Shown: positions 40,974 through 49,550, counted from the first letter of the stretch. The stretch is DNA of 64,000 bases from 13-2-20CM-68-14 sp051955535 (GCA_051955535.1 JBQCGP010000076.1:1-64000); one strand, 5' to 3'. The notes: generated by a model not told the origin, from the sequence alone. Program-made: numbers and translations.

Positions 40974-42830
40974 TCAGGGCTTGCTGTCTGCCGCGTCGGC
41001 CTCCATGACAAGGATGACGCCGTCGACGTCCTTTCCACGGGACAGTGGCGAGAGCTGGATCTTGACGTCCACCGGGCGGCCCCGGCGGTTGATCGCCGCA
41101 AGCTGGACGGTGCCGTCGTCCGAGCGGCCCGCCGCGACGTCGCGAATGGGCCCACGCAGCTGGTCGACCGGCAGACCGATGTCGAGATTCAGGAAGTGCG
41201 TTCCCCGCACCTCGTCCTCGATGAGCCCCCAGAGCTCGCGCGCCTGCTCGTTCCAGCGCTCGACTTCGAACTTTCGGTCGAGCACGATCACCGCTGAGCC
41301 GAAGCTGCCGAGGATCGACTCGAGGAAGGCGTTGGTCCCGTTTAGCTCGTCGGTCCGCACCTGGAGCTCGTCGTTGATCGTCGAAAGCTCCTCGTTCGTC
41401 GACTGGAGCTCCTCGTTCATCGTTTCGAGCTCCTCGTTCGTGGAGTGAAGCTCCTCGTTCGTCGTCTCGAGCTCCTCGTTCGTCGACTGCAGCTCCTCGT
41501 TCGTCGTCTCGAGCTCTTCGACCGTGGATTGGAGCTCCTCGTACGCGGTCTGGGCATCGCGCTTCGACTCGGTCAGCGCCTGCTGGAGCCGTTGATAACG
41601 AGTCACGTCGGTGAACGTGATCGCGCAGCCGAGCGCCTGGCCGGTCGCCGAGATCAGCGGCACGACCTGGATGTCCACGTAACGGAGGTCGGTTTCGCCG
41701 ACGCGCCACTCGATGTCGCGCAGGGTGATCGTGTGCTTGTCCCTGTACGCCTCCTCGATCCGCGAGCGGAGCTCGACGGGGCGGTACGAGACTTCGAGGT
41801 CCTGGATCGGCTTGCCGATGTCGTTCTGCGTCAGCGAGAAGAGCATCCGGGCCTGCAGGTTGGCGAGGACGAGCTTCCCCGCGTCGTCGACCACGAGCTG
41901 TGCGACCGGCGCCGCCTCGAAGCCCGCATCCCGCATCAGCGACTCCGACGCCAGCCGCGCAAGCTCGTCCTCGTCGCCCGCGCCCTCCCGAATCGGCAGC
42001 TCGACAGGCGGAACGGTGCGCGGGACCGGGGCGAAGACGCGGCGCTTGAGGTCGATCGCCGTGAACAGCTCCGAGCGGTTCGCGATCAGCTCGGACTTGC
42101 CGAGGAAGAGCACCCCGTCCGGATTCAGGGCGAAGTGGAACTGGCGGAGGATGTGGTCCTGCGCCTCGGCGTTGAAGTACATAAGCGTGTTCCGCGAGAC
42201 GAGCAAATCGATCCGGGAGATGGGCGGGTCCTGTAGGAGGTCGTGGCGGCCGAAGATCACCGAGCGCCGGAGTTCGGGCCTGAACACGCAGTTGGAGTTC
42301 TGGCGCTCGAAGTACTTCTCGCGAAGCTCCTGCGGCACGGGATCGAGCGCCTTCTCGGGATAGATCGCGTGGCGTCCCTGGGCGAGCGCGTCCTCGTCGA
42401 CGTCGGTCGCATAGATCTTGACGCGCTGCTTGAACGTCTCCTCGTCCAGAGCCTCCAGCAGCACGATCGCAAGCGTGTAGGCCTCCTCGCCGGACGCACA
42501 ACCCGTCGACCAGACACGGATCGGCTGGTCGTCCTTCGCGGCGAGGATGCGCGGGATGATTTCCGACGTCAGGTAATCCCAGGCGACCTCGTCGCGGAAG
42601 AACGAGGTGACGTTGATCAGGATCGTATTGAAGAGGGAAACGAACTCCTCCTGGTGGTGCTCCAGATAGGTGTGGTACTCGGCGAAGGACTCGACTCCGA
42701 CCTCCTGCATGCGTTTCTCGATCCGCCGGCGCAGGCTCGGCCGCTTGTAACCGGTGAAGTCGAAGCCGCGCTCGTCGCGGATGAACGCGATTAGCTGCTC
42801 GAACTCCTCGTCTCGCTCGGGTGCTGCCAT
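40974..42830 (-). CDS. CheR methyltransferase fused to PAS domains through a repeat coiled coil
   Basis: A 618-residue protein. The N-terminal CheR domain (1 to about 270) has NVTSFFRD at 73-80 and the SAM-binding STGCASGEEAYT at 108-119. The C-terminal part holds a PAS domain (around 300-410), a coiled coil of ELQSTNEELETTN-type 14-residue repeats (about 430-500) and a second PAS (around 505-600). CheR methylates receptor glutamates. No chemoreceptor is nearby, so the target may be a soluble PAS/coil protein from this locus (inference). It begins 7 nt after cheB. Confidence 0.92.
   Translation of the reverse strand: MAAPERDEEFEQLIAFIRDERGFDFTGYKRPSLRRRIEKRMQEVGVESFAEYHTYLEHHQEEFVSLFNTILINVTSFFRDEVAWDYLTSEIIPRILAAKDDQPIRVWSTGCASGEEAYTLAIVLLEALDEETFKQRVKIYATDVDEDALAQGRHAIYPEKALDPVPQELREKYFERQNSNCVFRPELRRSVIFGRHDLLQDPPISRIDLLVSRNTLMYFNAEAQDHILRQFHFALNPDGVLFLGKSELIANRSELFTAIDLKRRVFAPVPRTVPPVELPIREGAGDEDELARLASESLMRDAGFEAAPVAQLVVDDAGKLVLANLQARMLFSLTQNDIGKPIQDLEVSYRPVELRSRIEEAYRDKHTITLRDIEWRVGETDLRYVDIQVVPLISATGQALGCAITFTDVTRYQRLQQALTESKRDAQTAYEELQSTVEELETTNEELQSTNEELETTNEELHSTNEELETMNEELQSTNEELSTINDELQVRTDELNGTNAFLESILGSFGSAVIVLDRKFEVERWNEQARELWGLIEDEVRGTHFLNLDIGLPVDQLRGPIRDVAAGRSDDGTVQLAAINRRGRPVDVKIQLSPLSRGKDVDGVILVMEADAADSKP
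41345..41550 (-). repeat. 42-bp tandem repeat coding the CheR-PAS coiled coil
   Basis: Inside the cheR-PAS gene, units of 42 bp (14 codons; alternating EELQSTN and EELETTN heptads) recur about four to five times. They keep strict heptad register, so the product is a long parallel coiled coil linking the two PAS domains. Nucleotide identity between units is high. This kind of linker is known from CheB/CheR-PAS fusion kinases. Confidence 0.8.
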
Positions 42831-42837
42831 CGACCTC

Positions 42838-43854
42838 TTATTGCTCCGTCGCCGTCAGGGGGATCACGGCCGCGCTGGCGACGCCGTCGACGATTCCGCG
42901 GAGCGTGACGGCGTGCTGCTCTAGGTCGTCCGCCTTGTCCGTGAAGTTCGTGCTCGTCCGCGGCTGGTCTTTGAACCGGTCGGCGAGCTGCCGCATCAGC
43001 ATGACGCGCTCCTCGATCAGTCGCAGGCTGGCCCAGACCGCGGCCTCCACCGTGTGTCCCTGCTCGAGCGCGAACGTCTCGGCCGTGTACTTGTGCCCGA
43101 CCCGACAGCGAAAGGACACGACGTTGGCGTGCTGGTCGCGCCAGATAGCGCCTCCACACTCTGGGCACGTCAGCCCGGTGGCCCCGAGCCCGTGGACTTG
43201 CTCGTCGGTCTGTTTGGCGACTTCTTGCTCATGGTTCATCGCGGTCACAGCTCCTTCGGGGTCTCCATTTTCGACGTCGTCGCTTGCCAGTTCTACGATC
43301 CACTCCGCGAGCTCTTTCGGCGTGCCGATCCGGTCGGGAAGCGCATGCGCGATCGCGCTATCGGGCATGCCCCGATGCTGGGCGCTCTCAGGGGCCTGGA
43401 CGAGGCCCACGCCGCCGTGCGCCTTGATCGCGCGCATCCCGAGCGTGCCGTCGTCGAGTGTTCCGGAGAGGATGACCCCGACGGCCCGCGGCCCGAACGC
43501 GTGCGCCGCCGAGCGGAAGAGCGGGTCGATCGCCGGCCGGTGGCCGTTCTCCTTGGGCCCGGCTACCGCCTGCGCGGTGCCGTCGGTGATCTGGACATGG
43601 CAGTCGGGCGGCGCGACGAAGATGTGGCCGCGGGTGATCTCGACCCCATCGTGGACATGCTCGGCCGGCAGCGGCCCCGCGCGACTGAGGATGTCCGGCA
43701 GCACGCTCGTGCCGCCGGCCGGCAGGTGGAGCACGACGAAGACCGCGGCGGGCAAGTCGCCCGGAAACTCGCTGACGAGTTCCTTGAGGGCCTCGATCCC
43801 TCCCGCTGAGGCGCCGACAACGACGATGTCATGGCCGTTTGTGGCCGCCGGCAT
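42838..43854 (-). CDS. CheB-type methylesterase with C-terminal zinc ribbon, no receiver
   Basis: A 338-residue protein. The catalytic Ser16 (GASAGGIEAL), His43 (VLHLPAGG) and Asp134/135 (SGTLDDGTLGM) of the CheB domain are all present. The usual N-terminal receiver is missing, so it is not controlled by CheA. Residues 225-260 form a zinc ribbon (C230, C233, C250, H254), followed by a helical region. I use ATG 43854, which has a strong GGGAGGG; an upstream GTG adds 11 residues. It forms a pair with cheR-PAS. Confidence 0.93.
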   Translation of the reverse strand: MPAATNGHDIVVVGASAGGIEALKELVSEFPGDLPAAVFVVLHLPAGGTSVLPDILSRAGPLPAEHVHDGVEITRGHIFVAPPDCHVQITDGTAQAVAGPKENGHRPAIDPLFRSAAHAFGPRAVGVILSGTLDDGTLGMRAIKAHGGVGLVQAPESAQHRGMPDSAIAHALPDRIGTPKELAEWIVELASDDVENGDPEGAVTAMNHEQEVAKQTDEQVHGLGATGLTCPECGGAIWRDQHANVVSFRCRVGHKYTAETFALEQGHTVEAAVWASLRLIEERVMLMRQLADRFKDQPRTSTNFTDKADDLEQHAVTLRGIVDGVASAAVIPLTATEQ

Positions 43855-43919
43855 CGCCCTCCCTTCCAATAGGACCCGTTCCGCCACCGAAGATACACCC
43901 GGGCCGGTCCGCGCGCGAA

Positions 43920-44864
43920 TTACCGGTTCAGCAGGTGTTTCAGCATCTGCGCGTTCGTCGGCGCCTGGGCGACGAAGCCGTCACGTTCGTTCTCTGCTGC
44001 CTCGGGCAAAGGCGGCGACGGCATCGCCGAGCGGCCGTTGTTGTTGAACATCGCGTAGACCGTCTGTGCCTCGCCGGCAAGCTCGCCGAGGCGCGGAACC
44101 CACTCGCGGAGCTCGTCCTCGGAGTAGAGGTAATCGAACCGCTCCGCGGCGCTGCCGGTGCGCTTGTTCCAGGTCTCCGCGTTGCGGCCGTGGAGCCGGA
44201 CGTAGGCCGTCTCGCTCGTCGCCGCGACCACCGTCGGCAGGACGTTCTTGCCGCCCGTCTGAGGCGCGTCGACGGTCACGTAGGTCATCCCGTGGTCGGC
44301 CAGGAAGCGCAGCGTCTCGCCGCGGTTCTCCTCGGCCAGCCAGCTCGCGTGCCGGAACTCGACGAGCATCTCGTCACCCGCAAGCTGCTCACGCGACCAC
44401 TCGAGGTACTCGAGCGAGACCGGCTTGTAGACGACGTAGGAGGGGAACTGCATCAGGATCCCACCTAGCTTCCCGGCGGAGCGAAGCGGCTCGAGCGCCT
44501 CGTGAAAGCGCCGGAAGACCTCGGCTCGGTACTCGCGCGGCGGCCGATCGACCCGGCCGCGCGAGTCGGTGGGGACGTCGCGGAGATCGGTCGGCAGCTG
44601 GTCGAGCTTGACCGGATGGCGCGTCATCACCCCGAACGCCTTCACGTGCATCGTGAACCCGGCGGGCGTCCGCTCGACCCAGTTCTCGACCAGGTTCGGG
44701 TCCGGCAGCCGGTAGTACGTCGAGTTTGCCTCGACGACGTCGAAGCGCTCAGCGTAGTAGCGGAGCCGCTCCTCGCCGGAGCGGATGCCTCTCGGGTACC
44801 AGACCTTCGTCAGCGTCTCGTCGGCCCAGGAGCAGACGCCGACGCGGATCGGCGCCGGGGTCAC
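43920..44864 (-). CDS. DUF72 (TIM-barrel) family protein
   Basis: A 314-residue DUF72 protein: IRVGVCSWADETLTKVWYP, then YYAERFDVVEANSTYYRLPD, FTMHVKAFGVMTRHPVK, EMLVEFRHASWL, and YVRLHGRNAETW as the late motif. DUF72 proteins have a TIM-barrel fold; some are linked to DNA or nucleotide metabolism, but no activity is established. It starts at GTG 44864, overlapping the kinase gene stop (GTGA), and lies inside a signalling operon. Its presence there is unexplained. Confidence 0.9.
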   Translation of the reverse strand: MTPAPIRVGVCSWADETLTKVWYPRGIRSGEERLRYYAERFDVVEANSTYYRLPDPNLVENWVERTPAGFTMHVKAFGVMTRHPVKLDQLPTDLRDVPTDSRGRVDRPPREYRAEVFRRFHEALEPLRSAGKLGGILMQFPSYVVYKPVSLEYLEWSREQLAGDEMLVEFRHASWLAEENRGETLRFLADHGMTYVTVDAPQTGGKNVLPTVVAATSETAYVRLHGRNAETWNKRTGSAAERFDYLYSEDELREWVPRLGELAGEAQTVYAMFNNNGRSAMPSPPLPEAAENERDGFVAQAPTNAQMLKHLLNR

Positions 44865-46336
44865 ACCGTTTGCACGACCGCCGGCCCCGGCTCGGGTGCC
44901 GGCGCGGCGGTCAGCGGCAGGTCGACTACGAACGTCGAACCCTTGCCCTCCTCGGAGCTCACGGTGACGTGCCCGCCCATGCGGCGAACGAGCTCGCGGC
45001 AAATGTAGAGGCCGAGGCCGGTGCCGCCGACGCCGCGGGCCAGCCCAGGATCGACGCGGTAGAACTTGCCGAAGATGCGCCGCTGTTCGAGCGGCGCGAT
45101 CCCGATTCCCTCGTCGCTGACGGCGAGCCGCACGCCGCGGACGCGCGCCGTCACGGAGACCCGCACCTGGCCGCCTGCTGGCGAATACTTGACCGCGTTG
45201 TCGACCAGGTTGAGCAGCACCTGCCGGACCCTGTCGGAATCGGCCACGACTGGTTCGAGCCCTTTTGGCACGGCGCACTCGAACGAGATGTTCTCGCGGT
45301 CTGCGAATGACACGCGCATCTCCTCGACGACACCATGTGCGAGCGCGCAGAGATCGACCGTCTGCTCGCCGAGCACGAACTGGCCCGAGTCGAGCTTGTT
45401 TGCGAAGAGGATGTCGTCCGCGATCCGGCTGAGGCGCTCCGACTCCTTCGCGATCACGGCGAGGAGCCGCTTCTGCATGACCTCGTCGAGCTCGAGGTCG
45501 CTGCGAAGCAGGGTCTGCGCCGACCCGTAGATCGCCGCGAGCGGAGTGCGCAGCTCGTGCGAGGCGGTCGCGATGAACTCGCCCTTCAGCTCCTCGAGCG
45601 CCCGCTCCTCGGTCAGGCTTCGGAAGGCGTAGACGACGCCGTCGCTGAAGCTGACGCCAGAGATCGAGAGCCAGAGCTCCCGCGTGCCGAACTCGAGCGG
45701 GACGACCTTCGCCTCGACGCTGCCCGGCCCGGGTGCGTCGGCGACGGGAATCACCGGCGCGACAGTCTCCCAGCCGGGGAGTATCTCCGCGGTGGGCCGG
45801 CCGAGCGCGTGCTCCGGAGGGATCCCGGTGATCGCTTGGGCGGCCGGGTTCCAGTGCTGGACGATGCCCGCGTCGTCGACGAGGAAGACGCCGTCGTCGA
45901 CGTGCTCGAGCACCCGAGCGTGGCGCTCGAGCGCCAGCTGCTGCTCCTCGACCTGGCGGTCCAGGTGTCGTAGCTGGATCGCCCGCTCCAGCGAGGCGAC
46001 GAAGTAGTCACGGTCGATCGGCTTCTGGACGAAGTCGTAGGCGCCGCCGCGCAGCGCCTGCACGGCGAGGTCGCGTTCGCCGTGTCCGGTGATCATCAGT
46101 GTGGGCGTCCTCGGCCGGAGCTCGTGGATTTCGTGGAGCAGCGCCAGTCCGTCGAGCCCGGGCATCTTGATGTCGCTGACGATCGCGTCGTAGTCGACCT
46201 GCTTGATCCGCTCGATCGCGCCGAGACCGGAGTCGGCGGTATCGATCTCGACCCCCGCCATCCGCAGCCGCAGCGCCTCGGGAAGGGCGTCTAGCAGCGC
46301 CGCGTCGTCGTCGACGAGCAGGACCCTCGCGTTCAC
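44861..46336 (-). CDS. Receiver-PAS-histidine kinase hybrid
   Basis: A 491-residue protein. The N-terminal receiver has D55 (AIVSDIKMPG) and the Lys in YDFVQKPID. A PAS domain follows at about 140-240 (LEHVDDGVFLVDDAGIVQHWNPAAQAITG). The DHp phosphoacceptor is H260 (FIATASHELRTPLAAI). The catalytic domain has the N box DNAVKYS, DEGIGIA and GVGGTGLGLYICREL. Because the receiver is N-terminal, it probably senses the state of another kinase in the locus, such as the one directly upstream. It overlaps that gene by 4 nt. Confidence 0.93.
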   Translation of the reverse strand: MNARVLLVDDDAALLDALPEALRLRMAGVEIDTADSGLGAIERIKQVDYDAIVSDIKMPGLDGLALLHEIHELRPRTPTLMITGHGERDLAVQALRGGAYDFVQKPIDRDYFVASLERAIQLRHLDRQVEEQQLALERHARVLEHVDDGVFLVDDAGIVQHWNPAAQAITGIPPEHALGRPTAEILPGWETVAPVIPVADAPGPGSVEAKVVPLEFGTRELWLSISGVSFSDGVVYAFRSLTEERALEELKGEFIATASHELRTPLAAIYGSAQTLLRSDLELDEVMQKRLLAVIAKESERLSRIADDILFANKLDSGQFVLGEQTVDLCALAHGVVEEMRVSFADRENISFECAVPKGLEPVVADSDRVRQVLLNLVDNAVKYSPAGGQVRVSVTARVRGVRLAVSDEGIGIAPLEQRRIFGKFYRVDPGLARGVGGTGLGLYICRELVRRMGGHVTVSSEEGKGSTFVVDLPLTAAPAPEPGPAVVQTV

Positions 46337-47475
46337 AGCAGCGCCGCCTCAGGCGGCTCCTCGTCGGCGAACGGCAGCTCGATCAGGAACGTGGCGCCCT
46401 TGCCGGCCTCGCTGATCACGGAGATGTCGCCGCCGTATTCCTTGAGGATCGAGTAGGTGATCGAGAGCCCGAGCCCCGTCCCGGTGCCGACCTCCTTGGT
46501 CGTGAAGAACGGGTCGAAGATTCGCTGCTGGAGCTCGCGCGGGATCCCTGGGCCGGTATCGGAGAAGGCGATCATGATCCGCTCCTCGTCGCGGCTCGAC
46601 GCGATCCGAATCGTCCTCTGGCTCGCGTCGGTCAGGGCGTCGCGGGCGTTCGTGAGCAGGTTGATGAAGACCTGCTCGAGCTGGATGGGGTTGGCCAGGA
46701 CGAGCAGCTCGTCCGGACAGAGCTCGAGATCGATCTCGATCGCGCGCAGGCGGAGCTGCTCGTGGACCAGCAGCAGCGACCGCTCGATCACGTCGTCGAT
46801 GTCGACGAGCTCGACGCTGGCCGGTGCCGCGCGGCCGAACGTCCGCAGGTGGGAGATGATGTCCGTCGCCTTCAGTACCTGCTCCATCGCCTTCCCGAGG
46901 TCGGCGACGAGCCGCTCGGAGTCGACCTTGTCGAGCCGGATCTGATCGATCGCGTTGCCGATGTAGAGGCCGATGTTGTTGAGCGGGTTGTTGAGCTCGT
47001 GCGCGACCCCCGTGGTCAGCTCGCCGAGCGTCGCGAGCTTGCCGGCCTGGACGAGCTGCTCCTGCTTGTCGCGCAGCTCTTGCTCGCGCCGTTCCATCTC
47101 CTGCGTGGTCTCACGCAGGTCGCCCATGATGTGGATCATCGCCTTGCGGCTGTCGCCGAGCCGCAGGTTGGACTCGTGCGAGTCCTTGAGGATGTGCAGA
47201 AGGGCGCGGCGGGAGTTGTCGAGGCGTTCGGTCTGGCGGGCGAGCCTGCTGCGGTCGTTCTCGTAGTCGCCGAGGATGTGGAGCATCGCCTTGCGCTGGT
47301 CGGCGAGCTTCTGGTTCGACTCGTTCAGGTCGCCCATGATGTGAACGAGCGCGCGCCGGCGTTCCTCGGCGAGCTGGACCCGCGCCTGTAGTTGCTCGAT
47401 CTCGGTCTGGAGCGCGGCGAGGTCGGGGCCGCCGTCGCCCGCGCCGTTCGAGAGCCCCCCGTTTTGCGCGCTCAT
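46333..47475 (-). CDS. Histidine kinase with heptad-phased His repeat N-terminus
   Basis: A 380-residue kinase. Residues 20-140 are a coiled coil with four copies of a short motif, R-[RK]-A-[LM]-[LVI]-H-I-[LM], at His45, 66, 94 and 115. The spacings are 21, 28 and 21, all multiples of seven. The kinase core has H159 in GELTTGVAHELNNPLNNIG, NLLTNARDAL, FSDTGPGIP and GTGLGLSITYSIL, of the NtrB-like class. There is no TM segment. Lies between a triple-PAS protein and the hybrid kinase, with 1- and 4-nt overlaps. Confidence 0.92.
   Translation of the reverse strand: MSAQNGGLSNGAGDGGPDLAALQTEIEQLQARVQLAEERRRALVHIMGDLNESNQKLADQRKAMLHILGDYENDRSRLARQTERLDNSRRALLHILKDSHESNLRLGDSRKAMIHIMGDLRETTQEMERREQELRDKQEQLVQAGKLATLGELTTGVAHELNNPLNNIGLYIGNAIDQIRLDKVDSERLVADLGKAMEQVLKATDIISHLRTFGRAAPASVELVDIDDVIERSLLLVHEQLRLRAIEIDLELCPDELLVLANPIQLEQVFINLLTNARDALTDASQRTIRIASSRDEERIMIAFSDTGPGIPRELQQRIFDPFFTTKEVGTGTGLGLSITYSILKEYGGDISVISEAGKGATFLIELPFADEEPPEAALL
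47107..47364 (-). repeat. Four-fold coiled-coil motif in the sensor region
   Basis: DNA encoding residues 37-123 of the histidine kinase. Four motif copies (RALVHIM, KAMLHIL, RALLHIL, KAMIHIM) are separated by 21, 28 and 21 residues, each with Arg/Lys before and usually a Gly-Asp after. The heptad phasing puts every His on the same face of the helix. Confidence 0.75.
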
Positions 47476-48803
47476 CAGGCCGAGGCGCGCGCCGCCTTCA
47501 GCTTCTCGTTGTCGCGCCGCAGATCCTCGAGCTCCTTCTCGAGCGCGATCATCCTCAGCTCGCGGCCGACGACGACCTCCTCGAACTTCTCGAGGTCGAG
47601 GATCTTCTCCTGGAGCTCCGTCTTGGAACGCTCGAGGTCGCTCACGACCTCCTCGTAGGCGCGCATGTCTCTGAGGATTCCGATCGCGCCGATCACGTTG
47701 CCCTCCGAGTCGCGCAAGGCCGACGCGTTCAGCGTCGTCGGGATGACCTCGCCGGAGGCGCTGCGAGGGTTCAGCCGCGCGTTGCGAGTGACGCCGTGGG
47801 CGACCACCTCGCGGAGAGCGGCCGTGAACTCGCGCGTCTCCTCTGGGCTGATGAAGCGCGACAGTGACTGCTCGACCACCTCGTCCTGGCGGAAGCCGAG
47901 CAGCTGCGAGACGGCGTCGTTCGCCTGGATGATCTTTCCTTCCAGGTCGGAGACGAACACCGGGTCGGGCGCGTCGTCGATGAGGCGCTGGGCGTAGGCG
48001 CGGGCCTTGTCCAGCTCGCGCATGTCGCGGAGGATGCCGATCGCGCCGATCACGTTGCCCTCCGAGTCGCGCAAGGCGGACGCGTTCAGCGTCGTCGGGA
48101 TGACCTCGCCGGAGGCGCTCCGGGGGTTGAGCACCGCGTTCCTCGTGACGCCCCGCTCCACGACCTCGCGGAGAGCAGCCGTGAACTCGCGCGTCTCCTC
48201 TGGGCTGATGAAGCGCGACAGCGACTGTTCGACCACCTCGTCCTGGCGGAAGCCGAGCAGCTGCGAGACGGCGTCGTTCGCCTGGATGATCTTTCCCTCG
48301 AGGTCGGAGACGAACACCGGGTCGGGCGCGTCGTCGATGAGGCGCTGGGCGTAGGCGCGGGCCTTGTCCAGCTCGCGCATGTCGCGGAGGATGCCGATCG
48401 CGCCGATCACGTTGCCCTCCGAGTCGCGCAGCCCGGAGGCGTTCAGGCTGGTCGGGATGACCTCGCCGGAGGCGCTGCGCGGGTTGAGGACGACGTTGCG
48501 CGTGACACCGCGCTCCACGACCTCCGCGAGGGCGGCGACGAACTCGCGCGTCTCCTCGGCGCTGATGAAGCGCTGGAGCGACTGCTCGACGACCTCGTCC
48601 TTGCGAAAGCCAAGGAGCTCAGACACGGCGTCGTTCGCCTGGAGGATCTTTCCTTCCAGGTCGGAGACGAACACCGGGTCGGGCGCGTTGGCGATGATGA
48701 TGTCGGCGATGAGGGCGCCGCGCGAAGCGGTCCCGTCCTGCTGCGAGTCGCCGTTTCCGGCGGCCGTTGGGGCGCCGGAGCTGGTCAAGACTTCGTCGGC
48801 CAA
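47475..48803 (-). CDS. Triple-PAS domain protein with C-terminal coiled coil
   Basis: A 442-residue protein with three nearly identical PAS domains. The segment PDPVFVSDLEGK starts at residues 41, 160 and 279, an exact 119-residue period. Each is of the form QANDAVSxLLGFRxDEVVEQSL, followed by the terminal GNVIGAIGILRDMR. A coiled coil then begins with EEVVSDLERSKTELQEKILDLEKFEEVVVGRELRMIALEKELEDLRRDNEKL split over the last 60 residues. There is no output domain, so it likely feeds the kinases downstream by coil-to-coil contact. First gene of the locus. Confidence 0.93.
   Translation of the reverse strand: MADEVLTSSGAPTAAGNGDSQQDGTASRGALIADIIIANAPDPVFVSDLEGKILQANDAVSELLGFRKDEVVEQSLQRFISAEETREFVAALAEVVERGVTRNVVLNPRSASGEVIPTSLNASGLRDSEGNVIGAIGILRDMRELDKARAYAQRLIDDAPDPVFVSDLEGKIIQANDAVSQLLGFRQDEVVEQSLSRFISPEETREFTAALREVVERGVTRNAVLNPRSASGEVIPTTLNASALRDSEGNVIGAIGILRDMRELDKARAYAQRLIDDAPDPVFVSDLEGKIIQANDAVSQLLGFRQDEVVEQSLSRFISPEETREFTAALREVVAHGVTRNARLNPRSASGEVIPTTLNASALRDSEGNVIGAIGILRDMRAYEEVVSDLERSKTELQEKILDLEKFEEVVVGRELRMIALEKELEDLRRDNEKLKAARASA
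47640..48683 (-). repeat. Three tandem 357-bp PAS units, highly similar at DNA level
   Basis: Units start at about 48683, 48326 and 47969 (descending). Long stretches are base-identical between units 2 and 3, and unit 1 is more divergent. The spacing is exactly 357 bp (for example, the same 10-mer at 48001 and 48358). This indicates recent tandem duplication, with gene conversion possible. Confidence 0.85.
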
Positions 48804-49088
48804 TGGAGTACCCCCGGGAGTCGGTCCTTGCGGTGCCCGCTCATTGTGCTTGCTCGAAGTCTTGTGGGCAATGCTCTGGGCGAGTCACGGTGCTGGGCGA
48901 CGTGGATTGGGCCAGCCGCCGCATCGCTGGCCCGTGTCTATAGACGCCGCGGAGAGCAAAAACTTTCCATGGACTTTTTGGGCACCCAATCCTCAGTCGC
49001 GGTACCGTAGGGGGCGCCGGGGTGGTCCTGTGCCGCCGCAGCCACAGGGCGCCCCGGTCCTACTCGGCCGTCGATATAGGGTGCAGGC
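48804..49088. other. Intergenic region, signalling locus promoter side
   Basis: A 285-bp gap between the start of the triple-PAS gene (minus strand) and the GFA gene start (plus strand). As both genes point away from it, the promoters of the whole ten-gene signalling locus and of the GFA gene should be here. I found no palindrome or coding frame that I can name. Confidence 0.5.
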
Positions 49089-49478
49089 ATGACCACGCGG
49101 CACGCCGCTTGTTCTTGTGGGCAGCTCCGGCTCGAGGCTGACGGAGAGCCGGTACGGGTTTCCATGTGTCACTGCCTTGCCTGTCAGCGCCGGACGGGCA
49201 GCGCGTTCGGCATGCAGGCGCGCTTCCCGGTCGACCGGGTGCGGATGGACGGCCGGGCGACCGAGTATGTACGCATCTCTGACGCGGGTGAGCCGCGCAC
49301 GTTCCATTTCTGCCCGGACTGCGGCTCGACTGTCTACTACCAGACCGATCCCGAGCTGATCGCCGTTCCGATCGGTGCCTTCGCGGATCCGACCTTCCCG
49401 CCGCCGCAGATCTCGGTCTTTGAGTCCCGACGTCACTGGTGGGTGGCAGTACCGGGCCAGGCGGAACAGCACGAGTAA
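49089..49478 (+). CDS. GFA-family (CENP-V-like) zinc protein
   Basis: A 129-residue protein of the glutathione-dependent formaldehyde-activating family fold. The metal ligands are CSCGQLRL (C9, C11), SMCHCLACQRRTGSAFG (a CxxC set) and FCPDCGS later, the standard two-zinc cysteine pattern. The family is broad and the formaldehyde role holds for only some members, so I do not assign a substrate. It stands alone in the plus orientation. Confidence 0.9.
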   Translation: MTTRHAACSCGQLRLEADGEPVRVSMCHCLACQRRTGSAFGMQARFPVDRVRMDGRATEYVRISDAGEPRTFHFCPDCGSTVYYQTDPELIAVPIGAFADPTFPPPQISVFESRRHWWVAVPGQAEQHE

Positions 49479-49550
49479 GCGCGACCGGAGTTCGGCTCAG
49501 GTTATTTTTCGCGTCGACGCAACTCCGATAGGCAGGCGAAGGAGGAATCC

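Noticed and set aside
41345..41550. CRISPR-like short repeats
   Set aside because: The 42-bp units are contiguous and in frame, coding heptad coiled coil. No spacers exist.
47640..48683. Possible CRISPR array or tandem satellite
   Set aside because: The 357-bp repeats translate to PAS domains in frame. There are no spacers and no cas genes.
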